Assembly (NCBI GenBank): GCA_038230415.1
Contig: JBBRNH010000020.1
Span: 6,865-70,864 of the forward strand
Reading direction: 5' to 3'
DNA: 64,000 nt
DNA from: JBBRNH01 sp038230415
GTDB lineage: Bacteria > Bacteroidota > Bacteroidia > Cytophagales > Spirosomataceae
Shown: in pieces, positions 60,228 through 64,000 of the stretch
Numbering within the stretch: position 1 is the first letter of the stretch
Layout of the letters: each line of letters opens with the position of its first letter
Notes under the pieces: model-generated
The model's input: only the letters and a program-made list of their open reading frames with translations
Database searches by the model: none
What the model was told of the DNA's origin: nothing
Made by a program: the position numbers and the translations under genes

Positions 60228-61148
60228 ATGAAACCACTATACATCCTGACAGTGCTGCTGGCCGGGCCAGCCCTGGCCCAAACAACACCCAACCCCGACT
60301 ATACGCCACCGCTTAGTCAGTCGGCAGGTGCGCCATTGCGTACACCCAGCCGCAGCGAAGGCTGGAAACCGGGCATCAACGACCCTAAGGACCTGATTAA
60401 CGCCGACCCCGAACTGAGCAACCGGCGGCAACGGTCGCGGCAGGTATTGCTCGGCCCCGGCAGCGACCATACCCACGAACGCTGGTATCTGGCCCTGGAA
60501 GGGAACCTGCGGAGCAACACCGGCCAGCTTAACAACACACTGAACGGCCTGATCTCGACGCAAGGCACCACAGCGTTTGGCGGGGGCGCGTCGGCGGGGG
60601 TTATCCTGAACGAACGCTGGGCCGCCGAAATCGCCTATGTGTATCAGCCGGTACAAAACACCCTGATTCTTGCCAATGGCCGCAGTCCCATCACGCTGCG
60701 GTACGCCAACGGCGGCAACAGCCTAATGCTGCGCGGCAAAGTTCGGCTCGGCGGGCAGAGCCAGATCAGCAACGGGGCAGGGTTGTGGCTCAGTGGCGGG
60801 GTTGGCTTGGTGCCAAACAACGGGCAATCACTGGATTCATTAGCGTTTCGGGGGATCATTCAACGCAGCCGAACCACCGCCGACAGTATTCGGCTGACAG
60901 TTGATACCCGGCAGAATAAGCAGTGGTCGGGCCTGGCCGAAGTAGGGGCCGACTACGTGTTTCGGCTCGGCCACCGCACGGAGTTATCGCTGTTTTTACG
61001 CCGATACTGGGCGGTAGGCTACTCGCTTAAAACCGCCGTAAGTTATTCCGTAAACCGGGCCGAACCCACCCTGGCTACCCTCACCAATGGCGGCAACGGC
61101 TGGAGTTTCGGCGTTGTGTGGCGGTATAGCTACGGGCTGAAACCGTGA
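60228..61148 (+). CDS. Outer-membrane beta-barrel protein
   Basis: 306 residues from the ATG at 60228; signal peptide MKPLYILTVLLAGPALAQ. A polar segment (about 20-95) is followed by strands with alternating hydrophobic residues and aromatic girdle: RWYLALEGNLRSNTGQLNNT, TTAFGGGASAGVILNERWAA, EIAYVYQPVQNTLILAN, LGHRTELSLFLRRYWAVGYS and a closing GWSFGVVWRYSYGLKP. It looks like an OmpA-like or porin-family small barrel (about eight to ten strands). No specific family is recognised. It is the third gene after the kinase and regulator, so it may be a target of that system. Confidence 0.75.
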   Translation: MKPLYILTVLLAGPALAQTTPNPDYTPPLSQSAGAPLRTPSRSEGWKPGINDPKDLINADPELSNRRQRSRQVLLGPGSDHTHERWYLALEGNLRSNTGQLNNTLNGLISTQGTTAFGGGASAGVILNERWAAEIAYVYQPVQNTLILANGRSPITLRYANGGNSLMLRGKVRLGGQSQISNGAGLWLSGGVGLVPNNGQSLDSLAFRGIIQRSRTTADSIRLTVDTRQNKQWSGLAEVGADYVFRLGHRTELSLFLRRYWAVGYSLKTAVSYSVNRAEPTLATLTNGGNGWSFGVVWRYSYGLKP

Positions 61149-61150
61149 AA

Positions 61151-61250
61151 TAAGTGGCAAGTGGTTAGTGACAAGTGATTAGTTAGCTGACGCGAACTGC
61201 CAACTACTTGCCACTGATCACTTGCCACTTGCCACTGACTGCTAACCGCT
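61151..61250. repeat. AGTGGCAAGTGG-family repeat region between convergent genes
   Basis: Several copies and complements of AGTGGCAAGTG, ACTTGCCACT and CACTTGCCAC form an imperfect hairpin of about 100 bases, filling the gap between the barrel gene and the T9SS type B cargo gene. Related sequence occurs at 10484-10529. Confidence 0.7.
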
Positions 61251-61254
61251 TACT

Positions 61255-62250
61255 CTACCGCGAAATCGTAACGTAGCGCGTGATTTTCTGGCCGTTACCG
61301 AGTTGAATCTGGTAAAAATACGTGCCATCGGGCAGGTCACGGCCCTGCATACTGCGGCCTTCCCAATCATTCTGGTAATCTTCTTTCTGATACACGAGCG
61401 TTCCCCATCGGTTATAGACCGATAAGTCAACGGGCTGTTTGGTCGTATTGCGAATCACAAAACGGTCGTTCACCCGGTCGCCGTTGGGCGAAAACCCTTC
61501 CGGCACAAACACATCTTCGGCAGTCAATACCACCGTTGGATCAGCAATAACGACCGGCACTGCCGGGGCGGGCGTTACGGCCACCGCCGATGTTGACCCA
61601 CTGCCCGTTGCCGTTGTTGCCACCGGTGTAGTGGCCGACAGGTTGGCGGGCGGTGTTGTGGTGATGGTTTGACAAGCTGCCGCTACCGATGCCAATGCGT
61701 AATTCGTGAACCTGCCGGAAGCCTTTACCGCGTAGGTCGTGAAGCCCGACGGCCCCGGTTCTACTCCGGCCAAACTGGTTTTGGGGAAGGTCTGATCGGT
61801 TTGCCAGGCCATTTCGAGGGGCGTGGTGGCGGTGGTATTCACGAGGTCAAACTCCAGCGTAGCAACGGCTGTCCAGTCGGTGCCAACGAGCCGGGCAGTT
61901 TTACCATCGCCCACATAAAATGTATTGAGGGAAACAATTCCGGTACTGGCCGTTTCGAGCGATCCGGTGAGGGTTTGCCCGGCATAGCCAGCGGTGGCGT
62001 TGGTAAAGGTCTGCTCGGCCACCAGCACGGGCTGTTTTGCCATCGCCGGGCTATACCGAAAGCGGTAGTTGGCATCGCCCATCCTGAAACCTGCGGCATC
62101 GGCGGCCCGCACAGCCACCTCAACCTGGAGTTTGCGTTTGGCGCAGTCGAGGGTTTTCTGCGTGAGTTGCACCTCATACCGCCCGGTCTGGGCCATTGAG
62201 CCACTGCCCATGAGGGCAGTGGCTATCAGCACTAAAAGGGTTTTTTTCAT
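61255..62250 (-). CDS. Secreted protein with T9SS type B (gliding-motility-type) C-terminal domain
   Basis: 331 residues; signal peptide MKKTLLVLIATALMGSGSMAQ. Residues of about 22-180 form a cohesin-like or Ig-like beta domain (VQLTQKTLDCAKRKLQVEVA; WTAVATLEFDLVNTTATTPL); a Thr/Val/Pro-rich linker follows. The last 90 residues are the CHU_C-type sorting domain: VFVPEGFSPNGDRVNDRFVI, NRWGTLVYQKEDYQNDWEGR and LPDGTYFYQIQLGNGQ, which directs proteins through T9SS to the surface. No catalytic site. It lies 15 bases beyond the upstream Ig-repeat gene, so both are one transcript. Confidence 0.85.
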   Translation of the reverse strand: MKKTLLVLIATALMGSGSMAQTGRYEVQLTQKTLDCAKRKLQVEVAVRAADAAGFRMGDANYRFRYSPAMAKQPVLVAEQTFTNATAGYAGQTLTGSLETASTGIVSLNTFYVGDGKTARLVGTDWTAVATLEFDLVNTTATTPLEMAWQTDQTFPKTSLAGVEPGPSGFTTYAVKASGRFTNYALASVAAACQTITTTPPANLSATTPVATTATGSGSTSAVAVTPAPAVPVVIADPTVVLTAEDVFVPEGFSPNGDRVNDRFVIRNTTKQPVDLSVYNRWGTLVYQKEDYQNDWEGRSMQGRDLPDGTYFYQIQLGNGQKITRYVTISR

Positions 62251-62265
62251 GGTCTGTCAGCTTGG

Positions 62266-64000
62266 TTATTTTTGTGGCACCCGCGAATACCGTCCGTTAT
62301 TTTTCTTCCACAGCACGCTGTCGTCCGAGTTCACATCAGCATCGAGGTTGTAGTCACCAGGCAGATATTTACCGAAGGTGCCGCTTTGTAACTGCCACAA
62401 CAGCGAGTCATAGAAGTTAATATCGTAGTTCTCACCCGATGCAGCTTTACTGCCATCGGCGGCATACATGAGCCATTTGTTGCCAATCTGAATCTGCCCG
62501 AATGATGGCGGATCGGTAATCACGTAAGACTCCTGTTTGGTGAAATCGAACGTCATCACGTTGTTGACAATCGGCACCGCCACCGGCGACATTACGCCAA
62601 CGTGGTTGCGGTGTTCGATGACCACGTAATAACTACCCGACGGCAGCGAGAAACACGGATTCACGAACGAGATATGACCGTCGTTATGTAGCAGGCCGAC
62701 CACTTGCAGCGCGTCGGTAACGGTGGCGCTGGTTGGCGCACTCGTTCGGAGGGAGACCAGCACCCAGTCAACCACCGTTGCCGGATAGGTTGTCAGGCTT
62801 TCGGGGCCGGTATAGTTCCAGGGAGCTTCGTTGTAGGGCTGTCCGGCAGGCGTTGGCGGCAATCCATACTGAGCAACGGTAGTGCTCAAGGGCTGGCCCG
62901 GCAGCAATCCAAACTGATTCAATATCGTACCCATCAGCCCGGATGCAGCATCATACGGCCCTTCGAGCAGGACTTTCAGGTTCATCGTCACACACGAACT
63001 GCTTATTGGCGTACCAACTGTCAGGTTCAGGGGTAACGTGGTTGTGCTGCCACCGGGGTTTTGGGCAACTGCCGTGAGGCTATGCGGCCCGTCGGTCAGC
63101 GGAATGGCACAACTGAATGAACCACCTGCTGTTGCCGTTGTACTACACAAAACGGCACCGTTTTCGCCTATCGTTACGCTGCTTCCCGGCGTGGCCGTGC
63201 CGCTGATGACCACCGTTGGCCCCGTTGGGTTGCTACCCGGCGTTGGAGACACAATTACGACCGTTGGCGGCAGTATGCTGGTGAAACTCACCGGCTGGCT
63301 GGTGGTATTGCTACCCGGCCCGCCCGCGATCACCGTCAGCGTGTTTGGCCCCACAGGAACACTCACCGTGCAACTGAACAAGCCGCTGCCATTGCTCACC
63401 GTCTGGCAAAGCGTCACCGTTCCCGGCCCGCTTGGGTTTGGCCCCACAATCACCACCGGAATGCCGGGGTTCGTCGTTCCCGACACCACCGGACTCGTGC
63501 TGGTAGAAGTGTTCACCGGCTGGCTCACCGTCAAACTCGGCGGGGTTGGAGCCACCGCGCTGCTGCTGGTAAACGTCGTTACCGAAGGCGTACTCGTACC
63601 ACCCGGATTGATTGCCACCGCCGTTACACTCACCGGCCCAACCGGAACCTGAATCACACACGAGAAACTACCCGTTGCGCTGGCCGTTGTCTGGCAAGCC
63701 GTTGGGTTACCCGGCGTAGAAATTACCACCGTACTGCCCGGCGTGGCCGTTCCCGATATCGTCGGCGTGGTACTGGTCGTCCCGCTTGGCCCGGTTACGT
63801 CAACCGTTGGCCGGGGAATCGCCGTGAAGCTGACGGGTTGTGCAGTTGTGTTTGACCCTGGCCCACCCGCGATCACCGTTAAGGTGTTTGGCCCCACAGG
63901 AACGCTCACCGAACAGCTAAAGGCACCTGTAGCCGTATTGCTCACCGTTTGGCAAAGCGTCACCGTTCCCGGCCCGCTTGGGTTTGGCCCCACAATCACC
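62266..64000 (-). CDS. Large Ig-like repeat protein, C-terminal part (runs off the right edge)
   Basis: The last 578 or so codons are visible; the start is beyond base 64000. The first 330 visible residues are bacterial-Ig-like units (LTVIAGGPGSNTT, VPVGPVSVTAVAINPGGTST, LPPTVVIVSPTPGSNPTGPT) repeating at 182 residues. Then comes an alpha/beta segment, MNLKVLLEGPYDAASGLMGT, NEAPWNYTGPESLTTYPATV, VDWVLVSLRTS and HRNHVGVMSPVAVPIV, a recurrent Bacteroidota C-terminal module. The end has dockerin-like acidic turns, GDYNLDADVNSDDSVLWKK, giving calcium-type loops. A large surface adhesin or scaffold is likely. The type B cargo gene follows on the same strand. Confidence 0.8.
   Translation of the reverse strand, partial: VIVGPNPSGPGTVTLCQTVSNTATGAFSCSVSVPVGPNTLTVIAGGPGSNTTAQPVSFTAIPRPTVDVTGPSGTTSTTPTISGTATPGSTVVISTPGNPTACQTTASATGSFSCVIQVPVGPVSVTAVAINPGGTSTPSVTTFTSSSAVAPTPPSLTVSQPVNTSTSTSPVVSGTTNPGIPVVIVGPNPSGPGTVTLCQTVSNGSGLFSCTVSVPVGPNTLTVIAGGPGSNTTSQPVSFTSILPPTVVIVSPTPGSNPTGPTVVISGTATPGSSVTIGENGAVLCSTTATAGGSFSCAIPLTDGPHSLTAVAQNPGGSTTTLPLNLTVGTPISSSCVTMNLKVLLEGPYDAASGLMGTILNQFGLLPGQPLSTTVAQYGLPPTPAGQPYNEAPWNYTGPESLTTYPATVVDWVLVSLRTSAPTSATVTDALQVVGLLHNDGHISFVNPCFSLPSGSYYVVIEHRNHVGVMSPVAVPIVNNVMTFDFTKQESYVITDPPSFGQIQIGNKWLMYAADGSKAASGENYDINFYDSLLWQLQSGTFGKYLPGDYNLDADVNSDDSVLWKKNNGRYSRVPQK
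63411..64000. repeat. 546-bp coding repeat at the right edge
   Basis: The sequence at 63411-63456 (GCGTCACCGTTCCCGGCCCG...) recurs at 63957-64000; the offset is 546 bases, 182 codons. More copies are likely past the window edge. Confidence 0.85.

Noticed and set aside
1..64000. Insertion sequences or prophage genes
   Set aside because: No transposase, integrase or phage structural motifs were found in any frame; the decayed region at 26.7-27.8 kb shows no terminal repeats or target duplication I could identify.

Overview
The window reads as chromosome of a Bacteroidota bacterium, most likely order Cytophagales near Spirosoma and its relatives. The evidence is: several type IX secretion (T9SS) C-terminal sorting domains; Bacteroidota-type promoters (TAnnTTTG at -7, sometimes TTTG at -33) with little Shine-Dalgarno signal; a hybrid two-component regulator; DUF5916, DUF2490 and DUF6169 proteins; a DAHP synthase fused to a C-terminal chorismate mutase; and the uppS-bamA-skp-skp envelope operon. 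The genus is inferred from style, not from a marker gene. No rRNA, tRNA, CRISPR array, intact insertion sequence, prophage or replication origin was seen.

Layout. 1-4.7 kb: edge of a carotenoid hydroxylase gene (crtZ-like), an AlbA_2-domain protein, DAHP synthase/chorismate mutase, proline dehydrogenase and lspA. 4.7-11.3 kb: a secreted Ig-like protein, then the outer-membrane biogenesis operon uppS-bamA-skp-skp. 11.5-17.6 kb: a fasciclin lipoprotein, a double-FKBP lipoprotein and a large secreted reprolysin-like protease. 18-26.6 kb: a TPR/LuxR regulator, a secreted GH5 glycosidase, a large lipoprotein with dehydrogenase-like, HEAT and cytochrome c parts, and a CBM9/DUF5916 outer-membrane protein. 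26.7-27.8 kb: a gene graveyard with a frameshifted DUF6169 gene and an AraC remnant. 27.8-34.4 kb: DedA, ABC-F, an FGE-like protein, a HicB/HicA pair, a Gfo/Idh/MocA oxidoreductase, a DUF2520 protein and a lone LytTR regulator. 34.5-43 kb: a giant M43-type protease with beta-helix repeats, a hybrid sensor/AraC regulator and a DUF389 membrane protein. 43-48 kb: a 17-residue-repeat surface protein, an MFS transporter and an OmpA-like protein. 48-57.3 kb: a secreted purple-acid-phosphatase-like protein, a GH3/beta-lactamase fusion, DUF2490 and small secreted proteins. 57.4-64 kb: a two-component system, an outer-membrane barrel, a T9SS type B cargo protein and the C-terminal part of a large Ig-repeat protein running off the edge.

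Most of the window serves the cell envelope: building the outer membrane, exporting large proteins to the surface, and recycling wall sugars or peptides. Gene boundaries are marked by unusually long perfect inverted repeats. At least two short sequence families recur among them, and two of the repeats overlap stop codons.

No single locus stands out as a clearly new defence or metabolic system. The best leads are: the M43 protease promoter with its 21-bp tandem repeat and nearby LytTR and AraC regulators; that protease's unusual C-terminal module; promoters that touch start codons; the palindrome families; and the hairpin at the DUF6169 frameshift.
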